The notes under the pieces are model-generated. The model saw nothing but the letters and a program-made list of their open reading frames with translations, was not told where the DNA came from and ran no database searches. This document shows, one piece after another, positions 16,375 to 24,390 of a stretch of 64,000 nucleotides of DNA. The stretch spans positions 2,170,001 through 2,234,000 of the forward strand of contig CP002190.1 of assembly GCA_000525675.1 (NCBI GenBank). Reading direction: 5' to 3'. Made by a program: the position numbers and the translations under genes. Source of the stretch: Bdellovibrio bacteriovorus W (lineage in GTDB: Bacteria > Bdellovibrionota > Bdellovibrionia > Bdellovibrionales > Bdellovibrionaceae). Position 1 is the first letter of the stretch; the number at the start of each line of letters is the position of its first letter.

Positions 16375-17121
16375 ATGAAAATAAATACTATGGCCATAGC
16401 CCTGCTTTTAGCCTTGGGCCTGCCCTTAACCGCTTGCCAAAAAGACGACTCAAACAATGCTGACTACGCTTCCACTGAAAATGAAACCGTTCACCAATCA
16501 CCGGCTCTCGATTCTGACAGCGAAGACATCGTTGACCACATTCACGATGACTATCAAGAGGACCCTGGAATTTCCGAAGAGATTCAAGCACTCGGTTGCC
16601 TCAGACCATCTTCTTCCCAAATCAAACAAGTGAATCTCGGTCTTTCAAAAAAAGAAAAGTTTTTAAAAAAATGTTATAGCGAAACAAAGAACTCGTCGTG
16701 GTGCGCGCAAGTCGTACGCCCCAACCCTAGCAGCAAAAACACCTTTCGTTGCACCTATGGATCTGGCCAAGCCCACAACTTAATCCATCCTGACGAAAAA
16801 ACTTGGCAATATCCAATTGCTGGAATTCGTATCCTGCAAGATCTTCAGAAAAAAGGGATTGGTGTAAAACAGATCTATAACTGGTGGCGTCCTGAGCCTT
16901 ACAATAAAAATGTCGGAGGTGCCGCTGGAAGACATCCTTACGGAACTTCGATTGATGTGCGCTTCACTAGCAGCAGCCAAGCCAATGTGGCCTTTAAAGA
17001 ACTTTGTAAAATGAGAAAAGCAAAACGTCTGCGTGCTATCGGTCACTATGGAAGCGCCTCACTTCACATTGGTGTCGGAGATCGCACTGCCAATACGTGG
17101 GGTAAGTCCTGTGGCTCGTAA
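16375..17121 (+). CDS. Lipoprotein with M15-like (VanY/D-D-peptidase fold) domain
   Basis: A 248-residue lipoprotein. The ATG at 16375 is 8 nt from AAGGAG, whereas the GTG at 16369 would be too close. The signal ends in a canonical lipobox LTAC. An acidic linker (about 22-70) leads to a C-terminal domain. Its GRHPYGTSID segment supplies H187 and D194, and LHIG supplies H231: the zinc triad spacing of M15 D,D-/L,D-carboxypeptidases (H-x6-D...H). It is probably anchored in the outer or inner membrane and trims peptidoglycan peptides. For a predator, self- or prey-wall remodelling is possible, but that is inference. It is monocistronic, with a convergent terminator after it. Confidence 0.8.
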   Translation: MKINTMAIALLLALGLPLTACQKDDSNNADYASTENETVHQSPALDSDSEDIVDHIHDDYQEDPGISEEIQALGCLRPSSSQIKQVNLGLSKKEKFLKKCYSETKNSSWCAQVVRPNPSSKNTFRCTYGSGQAHNLIHPDEKTWQYPIAGIRILQDLQKKGIGVKQIYNWWRPEPYNKNVGGAAGRHPYGTSIDVRFTSSSQANVAFKELCKMRKAKRLRAIGHYGSASLHIGVGDRTANTWGKSCGS

Positions 17122-17140
17122 ACTATAAGTAAATCTCAAT

Positions 17141-17167
17141 GCAAGGGAGTTAAATAGACTCCCTTGC
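17141..17167. terminator. Bidirectional hairpin terminator
   Basis: A 10-bp stem (GCAAGGGAGT / ACTCCCTTGC) with a 7-nt loop lies between the converging lipoprotein and rhomboid genes. Confidence 0.65.
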
Positions 17168-17178
17168 TTGCATCTTAG

Positions 17179-17892
17179 TTATTCAGATTGTGAAGAAGGA
17201 GTGACTAAATCCTCCGTGATATACTCCACCTTGACTGCTTTTCTAAAACGAGCTCGATTAAAAACATAATAGATCCCCCCCGATGCAATACCGAAAGCAA
17301 ATCCTAAAAGATGCGCCATATAGCTGATGGAGGGATCAAAAGCCGAAGCCGGCATAAAAATCCCAATAGCAACTCCGAGTGCACGAAGAGCTCTCTGCAT
17401 TTTTGTTTTTCTGAGATCTAAAAGAAAATATAAAATCAACCATGCTCCAGCCATCCAATAAACAACGCCGGAAACACCAATCAGATCTACTGCCGGAGGA
17501 TAAGTCTTCAAAGTCAAATAGTTGACGACACCACCAACGAAGAATCCCGCCACTGGAAAGAACCAGAGACTGAAGTAGCCTATTAAGAAATACCCAACGA
17601 CAAAAAAAGTGAGACAGTTAGAAAGCAAATGCTTCACATCACCGTGAGCAAACAAAGCACTCCATAATCTCCAGTATTCTTTTTTTTCAAAGACGGCGTG
17701 CCCCGACGCTGGCATTAAGGACTCTAATCCCCAGAGGTCTGTCCAATAGAAAACGCAGCTTAAAATCAATAGTAAGAGCAGCCAGCCGATAAGTATTCCT
17801 GATCGCGTTGAGGGTGCGCGACTCAGCCATGTGCGACGGATGACAGAATAGGTATATCCCTCGTTGGGTATTTCTTCGCTTGGTCTATCCAT
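17179..17892 (-). CDS. Rhomboid-family intramembrane serine protease
   Basis: A 237-residue protein with about seven hydrophobic segments. The rhomboid signatures are a WRLWSALFAHGDVKHLLSN block (H88 and N92 of the second helix), the nucleophile S141 in GVSG and H194 in YMAHLLGFAFG. The Ser-His dyad is therefore intact and the enzyme should cleave transmembrane substrates in the inner membrane. An extra N-terminal hydrophobic segment precedes the six-helix core. The C-terminus is a short cytoplasmic tail. It converges on the M15-like gene and is not in an operon. Substrates are unknown. Confidence 0.92.
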   Translation of the reverse strand: MDRPSEEIPNEGYTYSVIRRTWLSRAPSTRSGILIGWLLLLLILSCVFYWTDLWGLESLMPASGHAVFEKKEYWRLWSALFAHGDVKHLLSNCLTFFVVGYFLIGYFSLWFFPVAGFFVGGVVNYLTLKTYPPAVDLIGVSGVVYWMAGAWLILYFLLDLRKTKMQRALRALGVAIGIFMPASAFDPSISYMAHLLGFAFGIASGGIYYVFNRARFRKAVKVEYITEDLVTPSSQSE

Positions 17893-17959
17893 CAGGCCTC
17901 CGTCTAAAAGATGGGGCCGATAGAAATAATGTCAAGATTTGAAGATTGTTTTGTAACTG

Positions 17960-18176
17960 TTAGCTTTTACATCGCCAGCTATGGCTCCCGACCACAGTTC
18001 CATCAATATACCATGTTTGATCAGCACCAGCCCCCTCGCCATACAGCTCACAGTTCCAGGCTCCTGTGTCTTCGAAAGTTCCATCAGGCCTTGCGTGCCC
18101 CGATAAGTTCATTTTTTGCGCATTCATTAGACGCCTTATTCGTAACACAGTTAGTAGAGTTTGCAATAACTTGAGC
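17960..18176 (-). pseudogene. Frameshifted remnant of an exported-type protein
   Basis: Two adjacent minus-strand frames read like pieces of one protein. Frame A (18176-18084) gives AQVIANSTNCVTNKASNECA and nine further residues to a TGA. Frame B continues with PDGTFEDTGAWNCELYGEGA, then ADQTWYIDGTVVGSHSWRCK and a terminal Ser before TAA at 17960. Cys and Trp patterns suggest a secreted domain. No start, signal peptide or ribosome site survives upstream. The junction lies about 18084-18110 and implies a +1/-1 slip. No family was recognised. The remaining 17893-18415 sequence holds no other gene. Confidence 0.4.
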
Positions 18177-18415
18177 CCCTGGCTTTCTACTTCAACTTGC
18201 TGACGGAAGAATTATTAAAGATCCGACAAGTTAAACATTGGAAAGCATCCGGATTACAGGCTTATCTAATGCAGACACCCCGTTTTCTAGGTGCTACCAG
18301 ACAGCCCTCTTCCGCCGTTCAATGTCTCTCTCCAAACGATGCAAAATATTTTTTTCGCTGCCTAAAATTTAAATTTATATTCAAAGAAGCAATTTTAAAA
18401 ACCCAAAGGTGAGTT

Positions 18416-18709
18416 ATGAAAAATGCTTTAAAAGTCTTTTCTGCGGCCGCTTTACTTTCTGTTGTGATGACATTGCCCTTTTCTCATGCACAAGAAAAAA
18501 TGAAAGGTAAATAGGCTCCAAAAATCGAATGGACAACCCTTCAACGTGAGAACATGGCGAAAATGCACGAAGATATGGCGAATTGCTTTCGCTCTACGAA
18601 AACACCTATGCAGTGTCGTGCAGACATGAAAGCATCCTGCCAAACCATGGGCAAAAATGGATGTCCAATGATGGAGAAGAAACATCATATGATGGATGGT
18701 GAATACTAA
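18416..18709 (+). pseudogene. Small exported Met/Cys/His-rich protein interrupted by an in-frame TAG
   Basis: From ATG 18416, with AGGTGAG just upstream, the frame encodes a clear signal peptide (LKVFSAAALLSVVMTLPFSHA-QE) for 32 codons. It meets TAG at 18512-18514, then continues open for 64 more codons to TAA at 18709. The downstream part is Met-, Cys- and His-rich (NMAKMHEDM, four Cys, KKHHMMDGEY) and ends just before a strong terminator. A single C-to-T change (CAG to TAG, Gln33) would explain the break. It is therefore either a fresh pseudogene, a sequencing error or a suppressed amber codon. A periplasmic metal-binding role is suggested by composition only. Confidence 0.6.
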
Positions 18710-18713
18710 AAGA

Positions 18714-18750
18714 AAAAACACCGAGGACTCGGAAAATCCTCGGTGTTTTT
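18714..18750. terminator. Strong bidirectional terminator
   Basis: A stem of about 14 bp (AAAACACCGAGGA / TCCTCGGTGTTTT) with a 9-nt loop and A/T flanks on both sides. It serves the interrupted exported gene (plus) and the small Thr/Ala-rich gene (minus). Confidence 0.85.
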
Positions 18751-18781
18751 AAGCGGTAATTTAAAAATCTATTTTAGATAA

Positions 18782-19003
18782 TTAGTGGCCTGCAGGAGCA
18801 GCTACTTTTGCAGCTTCTTCTTTTTTTGCAGTCTTTTTGTTATCTTTTTTTGCTGCTTCAACTTTTTGTGCTTCAGTTGGAGCTGACACAGCTGCTGGCG
18901 CTGCTGCTGTTGTTGTTGTCGTCGTTGTTGTTGCAGTTGTTGATGAAGCGTGCGCGACAAAAGCTGCTAATACGATTGCTGATACTGTTGCAAAGAATTT
19001 CAT
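18782..19003 (-). CDS. Small exported Thr/Ala/Lys-rich low-complexity protein
   Basis: A 73-residue protein with a good signal peptide (FFATVSAIVLAAFVAHA-SS) followed by a run of Thr (TTATTTTTTTT), an Ala/Pro stretch and a Lys/Glu-rich tail ending PAGH. GGAGG lies 7 nt before the ATG and a terminator follows, so the gene looks genuine despite low complexity. The Thr run is an imperfect ACN trinucleotide repeat that could vary in length without changing frame. Periplasmic or surface location is predicted. The function is unknown. Confidence 0.7.
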   Translation of the reverse strand: MKFFATVSAIVLAAFVAHASSTTATTTTTTTTAAAPAAVSAPTEAQKVEAAKKDNKKTAKKEEAAKVAAPAGH

Positions 19004-19090
19004 TTAAAACCTCCAGTGGTTTTTGTTGTATCCTAATCACAGGACAAACAAACAATATCAACTTCATCTAAAAATCTAATTAAAATCAGA

Positions 19091-20545
19091 TTAAAGGTTT
19101 TTAATCTCAAGGTTGAAATTAGCTCCGCCCTCAGAATTCCAAGCCTCAATTTCAGCACCGTGGAGCTGAGCCACTTTTTGAGCAATTGCCAGACCAATAC
19201 CGTGCCCTTTTATTTTATTCTCGACCTGGGCTCCCCGAGAGAATCGGTCAAAGATATAGGGCAACTGGTCCTCAGGAATTCCTCCGGCCCGATCCCGAAC
19301 TGTCACAAATGAACGCTCCTCGTTCCAACCAATCTCAAGATAAATAGCCTCTGAGTTGGGTGAGTATTTAATCGCGTTCTCTATCAAATTATTAAAGAGA
19401 TGCTGTAAAAGATCTCGATCACCAAGAATCAAAGGACTTTCAATATGCTCATCGTTTCGAAGTGTCACCACAAGTTTCAATTGTTTCTTTAAAGCTACTT
19501 TCTCAAGCCGAGGGAGCAGCTCATAGATCAACTCATCTAATCGCAACTCTTCAAGATTCAAACTCCCCATCCCTGCATCTATACGAGAAAGCAGAAGCAT
19601 TTCTTGAACAATCTTTGCTAAATGATCTACTTCCTGCAAAAGACTCTGACTTAAACTCTGAACTTCTGGAGTCTCAGATTTACTAGTCAACTCAAGCTCA
19701 CCCCTTAGAACTGCAAGGGGGGTCATTAACTGATGTGAGGCATCGGCAACAAATCTTTCCTGACTATGAAAAGCTTGTCCTATCCGCTCGAGCATCTCGT
19801 TAAAGGTCAGCGAAAGCATTTTTATTTCGTCATTTGCGCTCGGAATCGGTACTCGTTTAGAAAAATCACTGGCTTTGATCTCTTTTGTCACCTCGATCAT
19901 ATTCTTTAAAGGTCGCATTGCACGAGCCGAAAGAAAGATTCCCGCTAAAGTCGCAGCCAATAAAACGATTGGAATACCCATCTGAAGTATATTTTTTTGA
20001 CTGCGTACCTGTTTCTCCAGAAGAGTCATTGGTACCGCAATCTGAAGCATCAGTTGAGTTTTCTTTTTCTCATCCAATGGCACACTGATTAATCGATAAG
20101 AATGAGCTTCCACATTGGGGATACTCTCAAGTTCAGTCAAAGTCTGATAGTCATAATCCTTCCCTGAACGCAGGACTTTCAGGGATTTCTCATAGGGAGG
20201 ATCAAAGGTTCCAAAGTTCCCTACTTTTTCTAAGATCTTCCCTGAACTATGACGAATGAGAATAAGGGCCGTCCCTAGTCGGAATGGCAATATCTTTTCA
20301 TGCTCCAAGTGCAGAGGTGGAATATTGACGTCTCCACTGCGCTCTAGAGTGATACTATCTGCCACGTCCACACTGTAATTAAAAAGTGCATCGTCAAAAT
20401 CTTGTTGAAGAGTATCGACCATAAACTGATAGATAAAAATATTAAAAACAAGTGTGAAAACTCCAAACAGAGTCACAAATAACAGTGACAAGCGGACACG
20501 AATACTCAGGGCTGGAAAAAATTTATTTTGATTCTTTGAGAACAT
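19091..20545 (-). CDS. Two-component sensor histidine kinase
   Basis: A 484-residue membrane kinase. TM1 (about 17-41), a periplasmic sensor domain (about 42-186), TM2 (about 187-208) and HAMP (about 209-262) lead to a HisKA domain. Its phospho-acceptor is H271, in DASHQLMTP. A HATPase_c domain follows with NLIENAIKYS (N box), DRAGGIP (G1) and GHGIGLAIA (G2). The overall design resembles metal/envelope sensors of the CusS/QseC type, but no ligand motif is obvious. Its ATG overlaps the end of the response-regulator gene by 23 nt, so the two are translated as an operon. Target genes are not evident. Confidence 0.93.
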   Translation of the reverse strand: MFSKNQNKFFPALSIRVRLSLLFVTLFGVFTLVFNIFIYQFMVDTLQQDFDDALFNYSVDVADSITLERSGDVNIPPLHLEHEKILPFRLGTALILIRHSSGKILEKVGNFGTFDPPYEKSLKVLRSGKDYDYQTLTELESIPNVEAHSYRLISVPLDEKKKTQLMLQIAVPMTLLEKQVRSQKNILQMGIPIVLLAATLAGIFLSARAMRPLKNMIEVTKEIKASDFSKRVPIPSANDEIKMLSLTFNEMLERIGQAFHSQERFVADASHQLMTPLAVLRGELELTSKSETPEVQSLSQSLLQEVDHLAKIVQEMLLLSRIDAGMGSLNLEELRLDELIYELLPRLEKVALKKQLKLVVTLRNDEHIESPLILGDRDLLQHLFNNLIENAIKYSPNSEAIYLEIGWNEERSFVTVRDRAGGIPEDQLPYIFDRFSRGAQVENKIKGHGIGLAIAQKVAQLHGAEIEAWNSEGGANFNLEIKNL

Positions 20546-21203
20546 AACCCGTCCCTACAACTGTATGAATGAGCTTCTTGCTAAATGGGACGTCTACTTT
20601 CTTTCGCAGCATATTGATATAGACGTCGATGACATTGCTTTCTGAATCAAAATGCAGATCCCATACCTGTTCGGCAATGGATACTCGTCCTAAAGGTCTT
20701 TCTGGATGGCGCATGAAAAATTCTAAAAGTGAAAACTCTTTTGTTGTGAGGGAGATTTCTTTCCCCTCACGTTTCACCTGCCGATTGAGAAGGTCCATCT
20801 CAAGGTCTGAATATTTTAGAAGGTGATCCGACAATTTTTTTGGACTTTGACGACGCAGCAATGCTCTGATTCTTGCGTGGAGCTCTTCAAAGGAATAGGG
20901 TTTGGTCAGATAGTCGTCCGCTCCAGCATCTAATCCCGCCACTTTATCTTTGGTCGTTCCCAATGCCGTCAGCATCAATATCGGACCTGCATAACCATCA
21001 CGTCTAAGGTTCTTCGAAGTCTCTAGGCCACTTTGATCTGGCAGCATCACATCTAAAATTATAAGATCATAGGAACTTGCCGCCACACACTCTTCGGCAT
21101 CTTTACCTTTGGCGGCGATATCGACGACGTAGCCGACCTCATTCAGGCCCTGCTTTAAAAAGCGAGACATCTTATCTGAATCTTCAACGACCAGAATACG
21201 CAT
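20523..21203 (-). CDS. OmpR-family response regulator
   Basis: A 226-residue regulator with an N-terminal receiver (acidic pocket E7/D8, phospho-Asp D51 in ILDVMLP, Lys in LTKPYS) and a C-terminal winged-helix DNA-binding domain (VWDLHFDSESNVIDVYINML). The ATG at 21203 is preceded by TGGAG, whereas a longer frame to 21248 lacks a ribosome site and would add residues before the receiver. It is the first gene of an operon with the histidine kinase that overlaps its 3' end. It is presumably phosphorylated by that kinase to control transcription. The regulon is unknown. Confidence 0.94.
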   Translation of the reverse strand: MRILVVEDSDKMSRFLKQGLNEVGYVVDIAAKGKDAEECVAASSYDLIILDVMLPDQSGLETSKNLRRDGYAGPILMLTALGTTKDKVAGLDAGADDYLTKPYSFEELHARIRALLRRQSPKKLSDHLLKYSDLEMDLLNRQVKREGKEISLTTKEFSLLEFFMRHPERPLGRVSIAEQVWDLHFDSESNVIDVYINMLRKKVDVPFSKKLIHTVVGTGYVLKESK

Positions 21204-21319
21204 ACTGACTCCAGTAGAAAAAAGAATAGAAGAGCTACCCACATGCACACAAGGGGATTTTACGGCGACTCAATGCATTTACGGCGGTCTATTTCACAAA
21301 GCAAAAACGCTGTGATCTT

Positions 21320-22015
21320 TTATCGTTGCTGAAGACTTTCCGCCGACGGAGTTAGAGAATCTTGGGGAAATTGCACTTCCACCTGTTCAATCTCAAGATG
21401 TGTCATCGAAGTTAAGATCCAACTGCGGATAAACTCTTCCACCGAGTTACGGGCTTCGTCGCGAACACTGTCACGGTGTTGAATGGCTCTCTCGATAAGA
21501 AAACCCGGAATATCTGATTCAAACTTCTTTAGAAGCTCTTTTTGATTTCTAAGCACACTGCCTTTTTTGATTTTAAATTTCATTTTGGCCAAATCAACAG
21601 CAGGTCTTGAACTTGTCAGCTCTGGAGGAAAAACTTTTAAAACTCTGTCACGAACTTCAAAGCGCCATCCCCCTGAAAGAGGAACATAGTAATTATACTC
21701 TACAGGAACTTCCGCTTCCAAGACTACAGAAGGAAGAGAAATACCTAAAGCCTTTGCCGCCGATGTTCGCTCGACGACTTCCACGGTATGAAGTTTTGCC
21801 ACATAAAGACTCTGTTTACCAGTAAGCTGCTGAATAGTGGTCGCAAATTTTTCCGTAATTTGTTCATCATAAAGATGGACATGGGCCCCAGAGATCGGAC
21901 GCAGTTTTGAAACCAGAAAATAGGCCCCAACTCCTAAGAGAACAACAAGTGCGAAATAACTAAGAACTTTAATGCGCATAAACCATTTCATCATATAAAC
22001 AATATCTTTGCTCAT
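21320..22015 (-). CDS. Membrane-anchored hypothetical protein (DUF4230-like architecture)
   Basis: A 231-residue protein with one N-terminal transmembrane helix (about 18-36) and a long extracytoplasmic domain. The pattern of a Tyr-rich strand (VEYNYYVPL), a PAVDLAKMKFKI strand and a long C-terminal helix (about 155-205) recalls DUF4230 proteins. That is a by-eye comparison. No catalytic motif was seen. It precedes the two-component operon on the same strand with a 116-nt gap, so a functional link to the sensor is possible but unproven. The first ATG is close to AAGGGA, and a start a few codons later cannot be excluded. Confidence 0.6.
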   Translation of the reverse strand: MSKDIVYMMKWFMRIKVLSYFALVVLLGVGAYFLVSKLRPISGAHVHLYDEQITEKFATTIQQLTGKQSLYVAKLHTVEVVERTSAAKALGISLPSVVLEAEVPVEYNYYVPLSGGWRFEVRDRVLKVFPPELTSSRPAVDLAKMKFKIKKGSVLRNQKELLKKFESDIPGFLIERAIQHRDSVRDEARNSVEEFIRSWILTSMTHLEIEQVEVQFPQDSLTPSAESLQQR

Positions 22016-22120
22016 TCCCTTTTAGAATGAAAGAAAAAACAAGAAACTCATGAGTCTCAAACCTAAATTCTCGAGAAGTCCATTGATCAACATAGCCCTC
22101 TGGCGCTATATTCAGACTCT

Positions 22121-22471
22121 ATGAAAAAATGGACACTCTATCACAATCCACGCTGCTCAAAGTCTCGCGAAGCCTTAGCTCTCCTTGAAGCAAGTAACGT
22201 ATCTTTTCAGGTCGTTGAATATTTAAAAGACACTCCCTCTATTGAGGAGCTAAAACACATTCTCAAAGTCCTAAAAGTCCCAGCTAAAAATCTTGTTCGA
22301 ACCAAAGAAGAACTCTATCAAGACCTTTCTTTCGACTTAAACTCTGACGATGTGATTTTAGAAAACCTCACACGCCATCCTTCACTCCTGGAGCGACCGA
22401 TTCTTTTTAATGACTCGGTAGCAGTCATTGCGCGTCCCCCAGAGCTTCTCTTAGAACTCCTGAAGTCTTAG
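22121..22471 (+). CDS. ArsC-family arsenate reductase (glutaredoxin type)
   Basis: A 116-residue cytoplasmic thioredoxin-fold protein. The catalytic Cys is C12 in HNPRCSKSRE. Three arginines in the positions of E. coli plasmid R773 ArsC are visible: R60, R92 (LLERPI) and R105 (VIARPP). With these residues it should reduce arsenate to arsenite using glutathione and glutaredoxin. No arsenite efflux pump or ArsR is adjacent, and many chromosomal homologues (YffB type) have no proven arsenate role. It is transcribed divergently from the membrane protein at 22015 and stands alone. Confidence 0.88.
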   Translation: MKKWTLYHNPRCSKSREALALLEASNVSFQVVEYLKDTPSIEELKHILKVLKVPAKNLVRTKEELYQDLSFDLNSDDVILENLTRHPSLLERPILFNDSVAVIARPPELLLELLKS

Positions 22472-22871
22472 ATTTTTTATTGAACTAACACAGTTCCAGA
22501 ACAGCTTGCCCCTTGACTCATTTACTAGAGACCGATTCGGGCAACTTTGTCGTTGCATGACACCTTGGAATAGGGTCAGTCTCTGTCAAAAATGCTTGCG
22601 TGGCCACGTGGCAACTTCTGTTCCTTACTAAATGAGACCTTATAAGAAATAAAAGAATCTTTGGCACAAAATCAAAGAAACGAGTCGATCGTTAACATAC
22701 TCAAAAGCGAAAAATAACATATCTTCTATTCGCGCCTCCTTGTTCTGTCTGCATTATAAACGCGCAAGAATTTATAAAAATATATTTTTAGATTTTTGTT
22801 TTAGTAAAATAAGTCTTTAAGACAAGAACACTTTAGAGATTAATTAACTAACTAAAACAAGGAAGTGAAAT
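22472..22871. other. Intergenic region
   Basis: 400 nt without a convincing gene. A 10-bp palindrome (CGTGGCCACG) sits at 22599-22608. The last 100 nt are very AT-rich and presumably carry the promoter of the amidase gene, whose ribosome site AAGGAAG lies just before 22872. Confidence 0.3.
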
Positions 22872-23963
22872 ATGAAGCGACCCTTTCTAACTGGTCTCAT
22901 CTGTCTCTCGACGATCTTTGCCTACTCGACGCCAACATTGGCCTGCTCCAAAGTTCTTTGGCAAAGTAAAAGTGGACCTGAAGTCATTGTTGGAAGAAAT
23001 ATGGATTGGCTGGAAGATACGCGTAGTAATCTTTGGCTTTTTCCTCGAGGTATGACCCGCGATGGTGCGGTTCCTGAAAATCCTTTAAAGTGGACTTCCA
23101 AATACGGCAGCGTCGGTCTTTCTATCTATGATATTGGCACAGTGGATGGCATCAATGAAAGAGGCCTGTCCATGAGCATGCTCTACCTCACAGAAAGTAA
23201 GTTCGGCAAAAGAGACCCCAAAGTTCCAGGCCTTTCTGTCACTCTATGGGGTCAGTACTTTTTAGATAATTTTGCAACTGTGCAAGAGGCCGTTGAGTCA
23301 TTGAAAACGAATCCCTTTCAAGTGGCCCAAGTGGATGTCGAAACATCCGCCGGTAAAAAAGAAGGGACCGTTCATTTAAGTATTAGCGATAATACCGGAG
23401 ACAGCGTCGTACTGGAATACATCAACGGCAAACTTCAGACTTACCATAATAAAGACTTTATCGTCATGACGAACTCTCCAACCTACGACAAACAACTGGA
23501 AATCATACGTCAGTATAAAAGTTTTGGAGGAAGCAAAGCTCTGCCTGGCACTACAGAAGCTGCCGATCGTTTCGTGAGAGCTGCTTACTACACCTCTCAT
23601 CTTCCGGATACAAAAGACTATAGAGAAGCCGTCGCCGGAGTTTTCAGCGTTATGCGAAACGTCTCTCAGCCCTTCGGTGTGAGTGATCCAGCTCGCCCGA
23701 ACATTTCCCCGACTCGCTGGAGAACTGTGGCAGATCTAACAAAAAGAATCTACTACTATGAGAATACAGAAAGTCCTAATTTGGTTTGGGTCGAACTCGA
23801 GAAACTTAACTTCGACAAGAAACAAAAAACTAAAAAAATTGATCTTGTGAAAAACTATTCTCTGATTGGAAATATCAGCGATAAATTTAAAGAAGTTTCA
23901 CCAATGAAGTTTTTAGCAACTGGCTCTCCAATGCCGGCAGCCTCTGAATCAAAAACAGAGTAA
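22872..23963 (+). CDS. Exported Ntn-type linear amide hydrolase (choloylglycine hydrolase family)
   Basis: A 363-residue protein of the penicillin V acylase/bile salt hydrolase family. The signal peptide ends exactly before Cys25 (TPTLA-CSKVLW). Signal peptidase would therefore expose the N-terminal cysteine nucleophile directly. R42 and D45 (GRNMDW) and the TNSPTYD segment (Asn about 199) match the family active site. It should hydrolyse linear C-N amide bonds in the periplasm or outside. Candidates are N-acyl homoserine lactones, penicillin V or N-acyl amino acids. AAGGAAG precedes the ATG. It is monocistronic with a terminator hairpin shared with cueR. Confidence 0.9.
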   Translation: MKRPFLTGLICLSTIFAYSTPTLACSKVLWQSKSGPEVIVGRNMDWLEDTRSNLWLFPRGMTRDGAVPENPLKWTSKYGSVGLSIYDIGTVDGINERGLSMSMLYLTESKFGKRDPKVPGLSVTLWGQYFLDNFATVQEAVESLKTNPFQVAQVDVETSAGKKEGTVHLSISDNTGDSVVLEYINGKLQTYHNKDFIVMTNSPTYDKQLEIIRQYKSFGGSKALPGTTEAADRFVRAAYYTSHLPDTKDYREAVAGVFSVMRNVSQPFGVSDPARPNISPTRWRTVADLTKRIYYYENTESPNLVWVELEKLNFDKKQKTKKIDLVKNYSLIGNISDKFKEVSPMKFLATGSPMPAASESKTE

Positions 23964-23989
23964 AAAAAAAGGGGCTCTTCAAAAGCCCC
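23962..23989 (-). terminator. Terminator of copA-cueR operon
   Basis: The stem GGGGCT / AGCCCC (23971-23976 / 23984-23989) is followed on the minus strand by nine Ts (23970-23962). It lies 9 nt beyond the cueR stop and overlaps the stop of the converging amidase gene. Confidence 0.85.
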
Positions 23990-23997
23990 CTTATCTG

Positions 23998-24390
23998 TTA
24001 TTTTTGAATCTCTAGATTTTCTAGAATAGGACACTCCGGTCTTTCATCTCCAGAACAACAATGAACCAGATGCCGAATCGAATCCGCCATTTCCTGTAAA
24101 TCAGAAATTTTTTGTTCCAACTCTTCTAAATGCGCCGAAGCCAATTTCTTAACTTCCTTGGATGTGCGGCTTTTATTCTTCCACAGTCCTATAAGCGTTT
24201 TAATTTCAGAAGTCGAAAATCCCAACTGTCGAGATCTCTTAATGAAGATTAAGTTGTGAGCATCTTTTTCAGAGTATTGCCGATACCCAGACTCTGACCT
24301 CTTAGCCTTCGGCAGAAGACCTATCGATTCATAGTGACGAATCATCTTATCACTGACACCTGAAATTTTTGAAAGCTCACCTATATTCAT
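23998..24390 (-). CDS. cueR: CueR-like copper-responsive MerR regulator
   Basis: A 130-residue MerR-family protein. The N-terminal winged helix (NIGELSKISGVSDKMIRHYE) is followed by a dimerisation helix and the metal loop CCSGDERPECPI. The latter carries the two conserved CueR cysteines and their spacing, typical of Cu(I)/Ag(I) sensors. Its ATG overlaps the copA stop by one base (TAATG), so it is translated from the copA mRNA and autoregulated through the CueR promoter at 26577-26607. The same operator core upstream of the ATPase at 199 suggests it controls that gene as well. Regulation in trans is inferred. Confidence 0.93.
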   Translation of the reverse strand: MNIGELSKISGVSDKMIRHYESIGLLPKAKRSESGYRQYSEKDAHNLIFIKRSRQLGFSTSEIKTLIGLWKNKSRTSKEVKKLASAHLEELEQKISDLQEMADSIRHLVHCCSGDERPECPILENLEIQK

